From NCBI GenBank assembly GCA_046344715.1, contig JBKDKX010000006.1, positions 106,876 through 170,875 of the forward strand: a stretch of DNA of 64,000 nucleotides. Reading direction: 5' to 3'. Made by a program: the position numbers and the translations under genes. The stretch is from CAZAQK01 sp046344715 (GTDB taxonomy: Bacteria; Pseudomonadota; Alphaproteobacteria; Rickettsiales; SXRF01). The notes under the pieces were generated by a model that was given only the letters and a program-made list of their open reading frames with translations, searched no databases and had not been told where the DNA came from. Below are positions 1 to 7,996 of the stretch, one piece after another. The stretch's first letter is position 1; each line of letters opens with the position of its first letter.

Positions 1-124
1 GAGAATACGTTAAAGGCAGCAAATAAATAGAAATATCAGAATGTTGTATTGTTTAATCATACTGTAATATTCCGATTCCTACTCTATGCTACAATCATAA
101 GGCAAACAAGGAGTATAAACAAAC

Positions 125-460
125 ATGTCAAGACAGCACTCTCACGCTGAAGGCATATTGCCGCCAAACGTTCTAGACATCATAAGGCACTATGATGAAC
201 AGCTCGCTAAGGCCGATAAGAAGGCAGACGCTGAATACCCAACACGAATTAGTTGGAATGAGTTAGCCCAAGCTGCCGTGCGTTTAGCAAAAGATGATAA
301 AACAGCGAATGGGTGGATTGCGGGTGGATCTATACGAAGGATCATTGAGGATATGGAAGATCGCCTCCCAGCACATATCGATAAGCAAATCCTTACATCT
401 TTTGTTGAAGATGTTGTGACGATATTGCAGGCAAAAGCTGTAGCAAGGCAGACGCCTTAA
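125..460 (+). CDS. Hypothetical protein, 111 aa
   Basis: I do not recognise a family. The protein is short, rich in Lys, Asp, Glu and Arg, mostly helical in character, with no signal peptide or membrane segment. An AAGGAG ribosome site at 108-113 sits 11 nt before the ATG, which supports this start. The gene ends directly against the convergent mltG stop codon. The 124 bases upstream are AT-rich and show no other gene; they may carry the promoter, but no convincing -35/-10 pair is seen. Confidence 0.6.
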   Translation: MSRQHSHAEGILPPNVLDIIRHYDEQLAKADKKADAEYPTRISWNELAQAAVRLAKDDKTANGWIAGGSIRRIIEDMEDRLPAHIDKQILTSFVEDVVTILQAKAVARQTP

Positions 461-1450
461 TCACTTCCCCTTCTTCTGCCCGCTCAGCACTTTCCGGTAT
501 TGCTGCACATAGGCGTTGTGCTGGCTGAGGGTTTCAGAAAAATTATGCCCTCCGGTGCCGGTGGCCACAAAATAGAGCTCCTTAGTATCCGGTGGATTTA
601 ATACCGCTTCAATAGATGCACGCCCGGGGTTGGCAATGGGTGCAGGCGGCAGGCCTGCATATACATACGTGTTATACGGTGAATCATATTGCAGGTCTTT
701 TAGCGTTAATGCCTGCTTGAGTGGCCCTTTATCTTTTTCTACACCATACGCCACTGTGGGGTCAGATTGCAGCTTCATGCCCAACTTCAAACGGTTGACG
801 AACACCGCCGCCACTCGTGGCCGCTCGGAGGCCACACCGGTTTCTTTTTCTACAATCGAGGCCAGCACCAATGCTTCTTCCACCGTGCGTACTGGCAGGT
901 TTGCCTTACGCTTCGGCCAGACTTCTGCAAGCAATTCCTGCATGGCGGCCTGCATCCGCGCCACCACCTGTTGACGGGTGTCACCATAGGTAAAATGATA
1001 GGTTTCAGGCAGGAGCGTGCTTTCTTTTATGCCTTGTGGAACAGCGCCTTCCAGCACCGCTTCTTGCTGCAATAGTGCCATGATTTCCGGCACTGTGAGA
1101 CCTTCCGGAAGTGTGATTTTGTGCACCACCACCTCACCGCTTGCTACCATCTCCATCGCTAAACGTGGAGAGGTACCGGCGGGGAAAGCATATTCTCCGG
1201 CTTTGAATTTACGGCCATCACCCGTTGCCGCAGCAATAGCTTTGAACAGTAGCGGATGGCGTATAACACCTTTTTCCGCCATATGATCAACGATGGCCTG
1301 AAAGCCCATACCTTTTTTGAAAATGATGTTGGATGGTTCGGCAAGCGGGCCTGCGGCATCATAATAATATTTCGTGTAGGCAGCGGTTGCTGCACCAATC
1401 ATTACCAATATTACAATGACTCTGGAAAATTTCTTCGCAGTCTGACGCAT
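461..1450 (-). CDS. mltG: Endolytic murein transglycosylase MltG (YceG-like)
   Basis: MltG cleaves nascent glycan strands in the periplasm and helps to end peptidoglycan chains while anchored in the inner membrane. The 329-residue protein has one N-terminal membrane segment (about residues 10-29), a LysM-like region, then the YceG domain. The catalytic glutamate is expected in the motif ASIVEKET at about residue 201, and the upstream LPET motif (about 147-150) is also present. The start codon overlaps the fabF stop (TGATG), so translation is coupled. mltG directly downstream of fabF is the usual alphaproteobacterial arrangement. Confidence 0.95.
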   Translation of the reverse strand: MRQTAKKFSRVIVILVMIGAATAAYTKYYYDAAGPLAEPSNIIFKKGMGFQAIVDHMAEKGVIRHPLLFKAIAAATGDGRKFKAGEYAFPAGTSPRLAMEMVASGEVVVHKITLPEGLTVPEIMALLQQEAVLEGAVPQGIKESTLLPETYHFTYGDTRQQVVARMQAAMQELLAEVWPKRKANLPVRTVEEALVLASIVEKETGVASERPRVAAVFVNRLKLGMKLQSDPTVAYGVEKDKGPLKQALTLKDLQYDSPYNTYVYAGLPPAPIANPGRASIEAVLNPPDTKELYFVATGTGGHNFSETLSQHNAYVQQYRKVLSGQKKGK

Positions 1451-2706
1451 CAGACGCGCTTGAACACTACGGAAGCATTCGTGCCACCAAACCCAAACGA
1501 GTTGGAAAGCGCGGCATTCACTGTGCGCTGCTTTGCGGTGTGCGGCACGAGGTCAATGTCACATCCTTCGGATGGATCATCCAGATTGAGTGTCGGCGGC
1601 ACCGTGTTATGCACGATGGAAAGCACGGCAAACGCAGCCTCAACCGCACCGGCTGCACCGAGCAGATGGCCGATGGCTGACTTGGTAGAAGACATAGAAA
1701 TTGTATTCGCTGCATCACCAAACAGGCGCTTTACCGCACCAAGCTCGATTTCATCACCCAGCGGCGTCGATGTGCCGTGCGCATTTACATAATCAACATC
1801 GGATGGATTTAAACCCGCGCGATTCAATGCTGCCTGCATGGCGCGGAACCCGCCGTCACCCCCTGGGGCTGGCGCAGTGATGTGATACGCATCACCCGAC
1901 AAACCATAGCCAACAATTTCAGCATAAATTTTTGCGCCGCGTTTTTTCGCGTGTTCATATTCTTCCAGCACCAATATGCCTGCACCCTCACCCATCACGA
2001 AACCATCCCGGCCTTTGTCCCACGGGCGGGAGGCTTTTTCAGGAGTATCATTATAGGAAGTGGAAAGTGCGCGAGCAGCAGCAAAGCCTGCAAGGCCGAT
2101 GCGGCAGATGGTTGCTTCCGCACCACCCGCCACCATGATATCCGCATCACCAAACTGTATGAGGCGGGATGCATCACCAATGGCGTGTGCGCCAGTGGAG
2201 CATGCTGTTACCACGGAATGGTTCGGGCCTTTGAAGCCATATTTTATAGATACCTGACCAGATGCCAGATTGATAAGACATGCCGGAATGAAGAATGGGC
2301 TCACACGGCGCGGGCCTTTTTCTTTCATCAGCAATACGGTTTCTTCAATAGCATTCAGGCCACCAATACCGGAGCCAATCATTACACCGGTGCGGAGCTT
2401 TTCTTCTTCGCTCAAAGAGGCAATGCCTGCATCTTCCACCGCTTCAGTCGCCGCGCCAAAAGCAAAATGGATGAAATCATCCATTTTCTTTTGCTCTTTA
2501 ACTTCAATGTAATTATCGGCATTGAACTGGCCAGCTTCCAGCCCACGCGGCACTTGCCCCGCAATGCGCGCCGGAATGTCAGACACATCAATACGCGTAA
2601 TGGCAGATAAGCCGGATTTAGACGCTATCAGATTATCCCACGTGGTTTTAACCCCGCAACCCAGCGGTGTAACCAAACCCATACCCGTGATAACGACTCT
2701 TCTCAT
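1450..2706 (-). CDS. fabF: 3-oxoacyl-ACP synthase II FabF (KAS II)
   Basis: FabF condenses malonyl-ACP with a growing acyl-ACP in type II fatty acid synthesis. At 418 residues it is full length. The thiolase-fold nucleophile is the cysteine in TACSTGAH (about C169). The two catalytic histidines lie in NAHGTSTPLGD (about 309) and STKSAIGHLLGAAG (about 346), and the C-terminal FGFGGTN glycine loop is intact. It follows acpP and overlaps mltG by one base, forming the downstream part of the fab operon. Confidence 0.97.
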   Translation of the reverse strand: MRRVVITGMGLVTPLGCGVKTTWDNLIASKSGLSAITRIDVSDIPARIAGQVPRGLEAGQFNADNYIEVKEQKKMDDFIHFAFGAATEAVEDAGIASLSEEEKLRTGVMIGSGIGGLNAIEETVLLMKEKGPRRVSPFFIPACLINLASGQVSIKYGFKGPNHSVVTACSTGAHAIGDASRLIQFGDADIMVAGGAEATICRIGLAGFAAARALSTSYNDTPEKASRPWDKGRDGFVMGEGAGILVLEEYEHAKKRGAKIYAEIVGYGLSGDAYHITAPAPGGDGGFRAMQAALNRAGLNPSDVDYVNAHGTSTPLGDEIELGAVKRLFGDAANTISMSSTKSAIGHLLGAAGAVEAAFAVLSIVHNTVPPTLNLDDPSEGCDIDLVPHTAKQRTVNAALSNSFGFGGTNASVVFKRV

Positions 2707-2762
2707 AAGCGAGCCCTATGTAATGCCATTTGGAAATTCAATATAATGAGGCAAATGCAAGG

Positions 2763-2836
2763 CCGCGAGTATTTTTTAACCGGAGCGTACACATTAGTAC
2801 GTGAGGATTCAAAAATACGAGCAACGCAGCAGTTGC
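2763..2836. repeat. Composite inverted-repeat element between acpP and fabF
   Basis: Outer arms GTATTTTT (2769-2776) and AAAAATAC (2811-2818) enclose a second hairpin CGTAC (2786-2790)/GTACG (2797-2801). A third small hairpin GCAAC (2821-2825)/GTTGC (2832-2836) follows. The nested structure points to a folded RNA or an intergenic palindromic element. From memory, very similar sequences (CTCACGTAC...GTACGCTCCGG on the minus strand) occur in many proteobacteria; this could not be checked here. It lies inside the fab transcript and may influence the acpP/fabF expression ratio. Confidence 0.6.
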
Positions 2837-2850
2837 CCATTAGATTGGAT

Positions 2851-3093
2851 TTAAGCCGCTTTAGCGTGGCTTTGGATGTAGCTTACTGCATCCTGAAGCG
2901 TCAGGATTTTTTCTGCCGCATCATCAGGAATTTCAATGTTGAATTCTTCTTCAAACGCCATAACCAGCTCTACGGTGTCGAGACTGTCTGCGCCAAGGTC
3001 ATCAATAAAGCTTGCTTCTAAAACTGCTTTGGCTTCATCAACGCCGAGATGTTCAACAACAATCTTCTTCACGCGTTCTGCAATATCACTCAT
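2851..3093 (-). CDS. acpP: Acyl carrier protein AcpP
   Basis: This is the small acidic carrier that holds acyl chains on phosphopantetheine during fatty acid synthesis. The attachment serine lies in GADSLD (Ser37 with the start used here), and helix II is rich in Asp and Glu. Two ATG codons nine bases apart are possible. The AAGGA ribosome site touches the upstream ATG but stands 8 nt from the one at 3093, so I chose the latter, giving 80 residues. Flanked by fabG and fabF as usual. Confidence 0.95.
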   Translation of the reverse strand: MSDIAERVKKIVVEHLGVDEAKAVLEASFIDDLGADSLDTVELVMAFEEEFNIEIPDDAAEKILTLQDAVSYIQSHAKAA

Positions 3094-3224
3094 GGTGTTC
3101 ATCCTTGATAGTTAATAATCTCAACGAGCCGCAGACAATAACCAACCTGCTTAAAACGTCAAGTGATTGATTGGAGGTAGCATAAGCGTCTGGGTTTGTG
3201 AAGGAAAAAAGGCATTTTGGATTG

Positions 3225-3264
3225 GGCATTAGTGGATTAGAGAATAAAAAAAATCCCTAATGCC
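3225..3264 (-). terminator. Hairpin downstream of fabG, built from a degenerate repeat
   Basis: On the minus strand GGCATTAG-GGATT (3264-3252) pairs with AATCC-A-CTAATGCC (3238-3225), with one bulged base and a T-rich loop of about 13 nt. It begins in the fabG stop region. It may end or weaken transcription before acpP. The word GGCATT recurs just outside (3211-3216), a sign that the hairpin came from short repeated words. Confidence 0.45.
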
Positions 3265-3999
3265 TCACGCCATATACATCCCGCCGTTAATATGCAGCGT
3301 CTGGCCGGTGATGTAGGCGGCCTCATCGCTTGCCAGATATAATGCGCCCGCTGCAATTTCCGCAGCATTGCCCATGCGACCAAGCGGAATATTGTTGTTG
3401 ATTTTTGCTTTCTGATCTTCGGTCAGTATTTCCGTCATGCTGGTAGCGATGAAACCAGGAGCAATGCAGTTCACCGTAATCCCGCGCGATGCAATTTCCT
3501 GCGCGAATGATTTCGCCATGCCAGTGAGTCCTGCTTTACTCGCGCAGTAATTCGCCTGCCCGGGGTTACCTGTGTGACCAACTACTGACGTAATATAAAT
3601 GATGCGGCCATGCCTGCGTTTCATCATGCCTTTCATGCAGGCACGGGTGAGTTTGAAACTCGCGGTGAGATTTACATCCATCACCTGCTGCCATTCCTCA
3701 TCTTTCATGCGCATGCTCAGATTATCCCGCGTGACACCGGCATTGCAGATTAAAATATCCAGCCCACCGAGTTTTTCTTCCGCTTCTTTGATGAGGTTTT
3801 CCACCGTATCAAGCGCAGAGAGGTTGCACACAATAGGAATGCTTCCAGAAAGTTTCGCCGCTGCGCTTTGCAACTTTTCTGCATTGCTGCCGGAGATAGC
3901 AATGGTTGCGCCTGCATCATGCAGAGCTTTTGCGATTTCACCGCCAATGCCACCGCTTGCGCCAGTGATGAGTGCTTTTTTACCTGAGAGAGAGAACAT
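3265..3999 (-). CDS. fabG: 3-oxoacyl-ACP reductase FabG
   Basis: FabG is the NADPH-dependent ketoreductase of fatty acid elongation, a classical short-chain dehydrogenase of 244 residues. The cofactor loop GASGGIGGE is at about residues 13-21. NAG is at about 87-89, a catalytic Ser is in the ITSVVG strand, and the YCASK Tyr/Lys pair lies at about 150. The AAGGAC site upstream fits the ATG at 3999. It is the first gene of a fabG-acpP-fabF-mltG run; fabD lies upstream with an unrelated convergent gene in between. Confidence 0.96.
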   Translation of the reverse strand: MFSLSGKKALITGASGGIGGEIAKALHDAGATIAISGSNAEKLQSAAAKLSGSIPIVCNLSALDTVENLIKEAEEKLGGLDILICNAGVTRDNLSMRMKDEEWQQVMDVNLTASFKLTRACMKGMMKRRHGRIIYITSVVGHTGNPGQANYCASKAGLTGMAKSFAQEIASRGITVNCIAPGFIATSMTEILTEDQKAKINNNIPLGRMGNAAEIAAGALYLASDEAAYITGQTLHINGGMYMA

Positions 4000-4082
4000 A
4001 GAAACGTCCTTATCGATTGATTGCTATTTATATAACTCCAGAAATAGGATAGGTCGTTACGAGACGCAAGCAAAGACCTTAA

Positions 4083-4559
4083 ATGAAATCAACAGATCTA
4101 AGAAACTCTCTAAAAGGAATCCTCTATCCATATCTTGAAAGCAAAGGCTTTACGAGAGACAAACAGCTGTCATCTCTTGATGTAGTGTTTAGAAAAACGC
4201 ACGGTGACAAATTATATATATGTGAAATCCGGTGGGATAAATATCAGCGGCCAGCGTTCACAATAAGTACGGGTTATGGAAATATCACATCTGCCATGAC
4301 AAAATGGGGATATGCCTCTCCGGCGGACATTATTGCAAATTCGCTTGAATATCACTGTTCACTTAATTCAGGCACAGGGGCATTCTGTCATTGGTTCACA
4401 CAAAAAAACAGCCTGTGGCAACGCATATTGTTGAAGGGCAAATATCGCAGTGCTGATGAGGTTGTTTCGCAGTGCATGTCCCTGTTTAAAGAAATAGAAA
4501 TATTTTGGGAGTCAGGAACACTTGGCCCGCACTGCCACACAATCCCCACTAATCGTTAA
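4083..4559 (+). CDS. Hypothetical protein, possibly DUF4304-like
   Basis: The product is 158 residues with no signal or membrane segment. The layout, a short N-terminal helix, a GFTRDKQ-type turn, then alternating strands (VVFRKTHGDKLYICEIRW and FTISTGYGN), resembles DUF4304-type small proteins, but the match is weak. The AT-rich coding sequence differs from the neighbouring fab genes, which suggests a late insertion between fabG and fabD, genes normally adjacent. Its stop codon overlaps the fabD stop by 4 nt (TTAA). Confidence 0.6.
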   Translation: MKSTDLRNSLKGILYPYLESKGFTRDKQLSSLDVVFRKTHGDKLYICEIRWDKYQRPAFTISTGYGNITSAMTKWGYASPADIIANSLEYHCSLNSGTGAFCHWFTQKNSLWQRILLKGKYRSADEVVSQCMSLFKEIEIFWESGTLGPHCHTIPTNR

Positions 4560-5497
4560 ACTTCCTGCTTAAGTGCCTCTAAATCAGCCGGCGTGCCAAC
4601 ATTCAGGCTTTGCATCTCCGGCGCATTGCGCTTGTTGAGGCCGGAGAGCACTTTGCCAGCGCCGATCTCGATGGTGCGGGTGACGCCCTGGTTCCATAGA
4701 TATTCAATGGATTCACGCCAACGCACCACGCCCGTTACCTGATCTACGAGTAATTGGCGGAGCATTTCAGGGTTGCTTTCTGCCTTAGCCGTCACATTCG
4801 CCACCAATGGCACGCATGGACTTGAGAATTTTGCGGTAGCCAGCGCTTCGGCCATCACGCCAGAGGCCGGAGCCATCAGCGCGCAGTGGAACGGCGCGCT
4901 TACATCGAGCAGCACGGCGCGTTTAATGCCTTTGGCCTTCGCAATTTCCACAGCACGGTCGATTGCCACTTTCGCTCCACTAATCACCACCTGCCCTGCC
5001 GCATTATCATTCGCCACCGAACATATATCGCCTTGAGCTGCTTCCTTGGCCACCTCTTCCGCCTGTGCGAAATCCGCCCCAATGAGCGCTGCCATTGCGC
5101 CTAATCCTTTAGGCACTGCCTGTTGCATCGCCTTGCCACGCAGGCGAAGTAGGCGTGCCGTATCAGTAAGGCTCAATGCTCCTGCCGCGCATAGTGCCGA
5201 ATATTCACCGAGAGAGTGGCCGGCCACGAATGCGGCTTGCGTTTTCACATCAAACCCATGCTCGCGCTCCAGCACGCGCAGCACAGCAATCGAGGTTGCC
5301 ATAATGGCCGGCTGGGCATTTTCGGTTGAGGTCAGGGCTTCCTGCGAGCCTTCAAAAATAACGGCGGAAAGCTTTTCGCCAAGTGCGGTATCTACCTCTT
5401 CAAATACTTCACGGGCACTGGCAAACTGCGCCGCCATATCCTTGCCCATACCAACGACCTGAGACCCCTGACCGGGGAAAAGCAGTGCTTTTTTCAT
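4556..5497 (-). CDS. fabD: Malonyl-CoA:ACP transacylase FabD
   Basis: FabD moves malonate from CoA to ACP to supply the elongation cycle. With the start used here it has 313 residues. The FPGQGSQ oxyanion loop is at about 7-13, the nucleophilic serine is in GHSLGE (Ser95), and the catalytic histidine is in APFHCALM. An in-frame ATG 33 nt upstream exists (5530), but AAAGGAAAA just before 5497 and the conserved MKKALLFPGQG beginning favour the internal start. The gene is divergent from rpsF. Confidence 0.95.
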   Translation of the reverse strand: MKKALLFPGQGSQVVGMGKDMAAQFASAREVFEEVDTALGEKLSAVIFEGSQEALTSTENAQPAIMATSIAVLRVLEREHGFDVKTQAAFVAGHSLGEYSALCAAGALSLTDTARLLRLRGKAMQQAVPKGLGAMAALIGADFAQAEEVAKEAAQGDICSVANDNAAGQVVISGAKVAIDRAVEIAKAKGIKRAVLLDVSAPFHCALMAPASGVMAEALATAKFSSPCVPLVANVTAKAESNPEMLRQLLVDQVTGVVRWRESIEYLWNQGVTRTIEIGAGKVLSGLNKRNAPEMQSLNVGTPADLEALKQEV

Positions 5498-5610
5498 GTG
5501 TTTTCCTTTGTTAGCGCTTTGATTGTCCATAACATTCCGTTTAAGAGGCGGTCTTTGTAGCCTAAAGCCTTAGTTTTGGCAACAATTCCGCTTGCAATCA
5601 GGGGTAAAAT

Positions 5611-5640
5611 GGCTATTAGTTATAGCCCTTTTTATCCACA
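5611..5640 (+). promoter_or_regulatory. rpsF leader hairpin with T-run and DnaA-type box
   Basis: GGCTAT (5611-5616) and ATAGCC (5622-5627) form a perfect 6-bp hairpin followed by CTTTTT. This looks like a weak terminator or attenuator about 50 nt before the rpsF ribosome site. Overlapping the T-run is TTATCCACA (5632-5640), a perfect DnaA-box consensus. Whether ribosomal protein S6:S18 or DnaA acts here is inference only. Confidence 0.35.
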
Positions 5641-5690
5641 GGCTGTTGCTCGTGGTAAAATATATATTACATTCAGGAGTTTATACCACT

Positions 5691-6083
5691 ATGGCTTTAT
5701 ACGAAAGTACATTCATCACCCGTCAGGATCTGTCACGTCAAGACGTGTCTAAGATCGCTGATACACTCGGTGCGATCATCGAGCAGGGCGGTGGCAAGAT
5801 CGTAAAGAACGAGTATTGGGGCCTCAAAACCCTCGCTTACAAAATCAACAAGCATCGCAAAGGGCATTACAATATGCTAGCGATTGATACGCCTGCCGCT
5901 GCGCTCAATGAAATGCAGCGCAATATGGGCATCAATGAAGATATCGTGCGCTCACTCACCATCCGCGTGGACGAAATCGAAGAAGGCCCATCTGTACAGA
6001 TGCAGCAAGCACGCGGCCGCGATGAATATACGCCTGCGGAAGCAGATGTTGTTGAAGCCATTGTAACTGACGAGGCATTGTAA
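5691..6083 (+). CDS. rpsF: 30S ribosomal protein S6
   Basis: S6 binds 16S rRNA together with S18 in the platform of the small subunit. The 130-residue product starts MALYESTFITRQD, and an AGGAG site about 10 nt upstream supports this ATG over an in-frame upstream one. The ferredoxin-like S6 core includes YWGLKTLAYKINKHRKGHY. The C-terminal tail after about residue 100 is acidic and longer than in the shortest S6 proteins, as is common in alphaproteobacteria. rpsR follows after 1 nt. Confidence 0.96.
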   Translation: MALYESTFITRQDLSRQDVSKIADTLGAIIEQGGGKIVKNEYWGLKTLAYKINKHRKGHYNMLAIDTPAAALNEMQRNMGINEDIVRSLTIRVDEIEEGPSVQMQQARGRDEYTPAEADVVEAIVTDEAL

Positions 6084-6084
6084 T

Positions 6085-6348
6085 ATGAGAGAGAACACCC
6101 AAAGAACCCAGGACGCAGGCGCAGGCCGTAAAGTATTTTTCCGCCGCAAAAAAACCTGCCCACTCACCGGCAACAACGCGCCAAAGATTGATTATAAAGA
6201 CGTGAAACTGCTTTCACGCTTTGTGTCTGAGCGTGGCAAAATTTTGCCATCACGCATCACTTCCGTGTGCCATAAAAAGCAGCGCGAACTGACCACTGCA
6301 ATCAAACGCGCACGCAACCTTGCACTGCTTCCCTTCGTAACGAAGTAG
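6085..6348 (+). CDS. rpsR: 30S ribosomal protein S18
   Basis: S18 is the partner of S6 in the 30S platform. The 87-residue product has the basic N-terminal tail, the CPLTG motif and the core DYKDVKLLSRFVSERGKI, ending in a highly basic helix (KRARNLALLPFV). It starts 1 nt after the rpsF stop, so the two are translationally linked. A strong intrinsic terminator follows. Confidence 0.97.
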   Translation: MRENTQRTQDAGAGRKVFFRRKKTCPLTGNNAPKIDYKDVKLLSRFVSERGKILPSRITSVCHKKQRELTTAIKRARNLALLPFVTK

Positions 6349-6371
6349 GCAAGTCTACACTTCTTTATTTG

Positions 6372-6413
6372 AGGCCTCCGGTTTTTATGATACACCGGAG
6401 GCCTTATTATTTT
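6372..6413 (+). terminator. Intrinsic terminator after rpsR
   Basis: AGGCCTCCGGT (6372-6382) pairs perfectly with ACCGGAGGCCT (6394-6404) around an 11-nt loop. The tail TATTATTTTG is T-rich. The hairpin separates rpsF-rpsR from the downstream membrane protein gene and rules out starts for that gene inside the stem. Confidence 0.85.
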
Positions 6414-6419
6414 GTGCAT

Positions 6420-7355
6420 ATGATTTCTAAACACACCATTGCTATATCATTACTGCCTGCCCTTACCTCCTCCGGCATTTTCTTGTTAATGCTTGCTATT
6501 GGTCTGGGTTTTCCATTTCTGTTTTTATCGCTATTACCCATTTTTTCGGTTGGCTTCGGAAAAAACCCACGCCACGCGCTGGAAGCAACATTAATTGCAT
6601 CTGTTGTGATTATAATGCTCACGGGTGCTTTATCACTCGGCGTGATGTTCGTTTTTTTTCTTGGCTTGCCGGCGTGGTACTTCTGCCACCTTGCACGCCA
6701 CGCGCTACAGTTTGGCGAACATAAAATATGGTACCCCATCGGCAATATCATGGCGCAGTTAAGCGTCTATGCCTGCGTACTTATTGGTATGGCCGTGGTA
6801 TATTATGCGTCCGAAACCGGTGGCATTACCGCCGTGGTAAGCACCAAAATCCGCGAAGCATTCACTGAAATGCCCGCCGAGTATGACACGATGGTGGATA
6901 CCATCGCCAATCACTGGAACTTCCTGATTTTCTCTATGCTCGCCTGGATGTGGGGTGCCGCGCTCTATGGCCACGCATGGCTTGCAAACAGACGCCTCGT
7001 ACAAACAGGCAAGGCACTACGTGACAGTTTAGCCGTCACCGTTTTTGCCATGCCAGGCTGGATGCTTTATCTTTTGTTTGTTGCCGCACTTGCATCGCTT
7101 ATTGGAAGCGAGTCCATGCAATTTGCTGGGAAATCCTGCTTCACTACCTTGCTGCTCCCTTATTTCTTCTTAGGCCTTGCCATTATACACCGCAGCTCTG
7201 CCCAGTGGCCAAACCGCCGTTTCTTCTTGTTTTTTATATATTTAATGATAGCCAGTCAGCTATGGATGATGGCCATCATTGCAGGAATTGGCTTTGTTAA
7301 CCATCTCCTGCAAATCAATAAACGCTTGTCTTCCGGTCAGATTTCCCCTAAATAG
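6420..7355 (+). CDS. DUF2232 (YybS-like) membrane protein
   Basis: This is a polytopic inner-membrane protein of 311 residues with about eight hydrophobic segments, spread over the N-terminal half (about 7-100) and 145-300. A DUF2232 gene between rpsR and rplI is the usual alphaproteobacterial order, which is the main reason for the call; the function is unknown. Two upstream in-frame ATGs fall in or before the rpsR terminator, so I use the ATG at 6420. No clear ribosome site precedes it, so the start is uncertain. Confidence 0.8.
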   Translation: MISKHTIAISLLPALTSSGIFLLMLAIGLGFPFLFLSLLPIFSVGFGKNPRHALEATLIASVVIIMLTGALSLGVMFVFFLGLPAWYFCHLARHALQFGEHKIWYPIGNIMAQLSVYACVLIGMAVVYYASETGGITAVVSTKIREAFTEMPAEYDTMVDTIANHWNFLIFSMLAWMWGAALYGHAWLANRRLVQTGKALRDSLAVTVFAMPGWMLYLLFVAALASLIGSESMQFAGKSCFTTLLLPYFFLGLAIIHRSSAQWPNRRFFLFFIYLMIASQLWMMAIIAGIGFVNHLLQINKRLSSGQISPK

Positions 7356-7425
7356 GCACTCCTTTTCCCGCCGCGGTGGCGCGATAAGTGTATGTAAAAC
7401 CTCTTAGCTATAGCAGGAGAATGTC

Positions 7426-7884
7426 ATGGAAGTTATTTTATTAGAACGTATTGCCCGCCTCGGCGGTATCGGTGACACCGTAAAAGTGAAAAACGGCTAT
7501 GCCCGCAATTTCCTTATCCCTATGAAAAAAGCGCTGCGCGCTTCTGAAGCCAACAAAAAATTATTCGAAGCCCGCCGTGCAGAAATTGAAAAGCTGAATG
7601 CAGAAAATAAAGCAGCGGCCGAAGCTATTGCTGCAAAACTTGCTGGCAAATCACTGACCCTCGTGCGTCAAGCCAGTCAGGAAGGCAAACTCTACGGTTC
7701 TGTTACGGTTCGTGATATTGCGGAAGCCCTCAAAGAAGCAGGACATGACGTGCCAAAAAGCCAGATCGTTATGACCTCTGCAATTAAGACCACCGGTGAG
7801 TACTCCGTACGCATCAACCTGCACGCCGAAGTGGTGGTAACGGTTGCTGTAAACATCTCCCGCCTCGAAGTAGAAGCGGCGTAA
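7426..7884 (+). CDS. rplI: 50S ribosomal protein L9
   Basis: L9 binds 23S rRNA domain V near the L1 stalk with its N-domain and reaches out through a long helix. The 152 residues show the N-terminal domain (MEVILLERIARLGGIGD...KNGYARNFLIP), the charged connecting helix (about 40-75) and the C-terminal domain (GKLYGSVTVRDIAEALKEAG). GCAGGAGA lies a few bases before the ATG. Confidence 0.97.
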   Translation: MEVILLERIARLGGIGDTVKVKNGYARNFLIPMKKALRASEANKKLFEARRAEIEKLNAENKAAAEAIAAKLAGKSLTLVRQASQEGKLYGSVTVRDIAEALKEAGHDVPKSQIVMTSAIKTTGEYSVRINLHAEVVVTVAVNISRLEVEAA

Positions 7885-7904
7885 GTTAAAGAATAAGGAA
7901 TAGG

Positions 7905-7930
7905 GAATCGAGTAAAGTATTACTCGATTC
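7905..7930 (+). terminator. Hairpin after rplI within a degenerate repeat
   Basis: GAATCGAGTAA (7905-7915) and TTACTCGATTC (7920-7930) form an 11-bp perfect stem with a 4-nt loop, 20 nt after the rplI stop. No T-run follows. The flanks (GGAATAGGGAAT on the left, CCCAATTCCTCTATCCC on the right) extend the symmetry imperfectly and are built of related short words. It probably ends or stabilises the rplI transcript. Confidence 0.55.
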
Positions 7931-7996
7931 TCAATTCTCAGCTCCCAATTCCTCTATCCCTTGCCCACCTCAACAAACCCTGTTAGTTTGGGCGGC

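Noticed and set aside
1882..2610. Long open frame on the plus strand across fabF
   Set aside because: It lies wholly antisense to a clear fabF gene, has no recognisable motifs and unusual composition (many Phe, Cys, His), as expected for a shadow frame.
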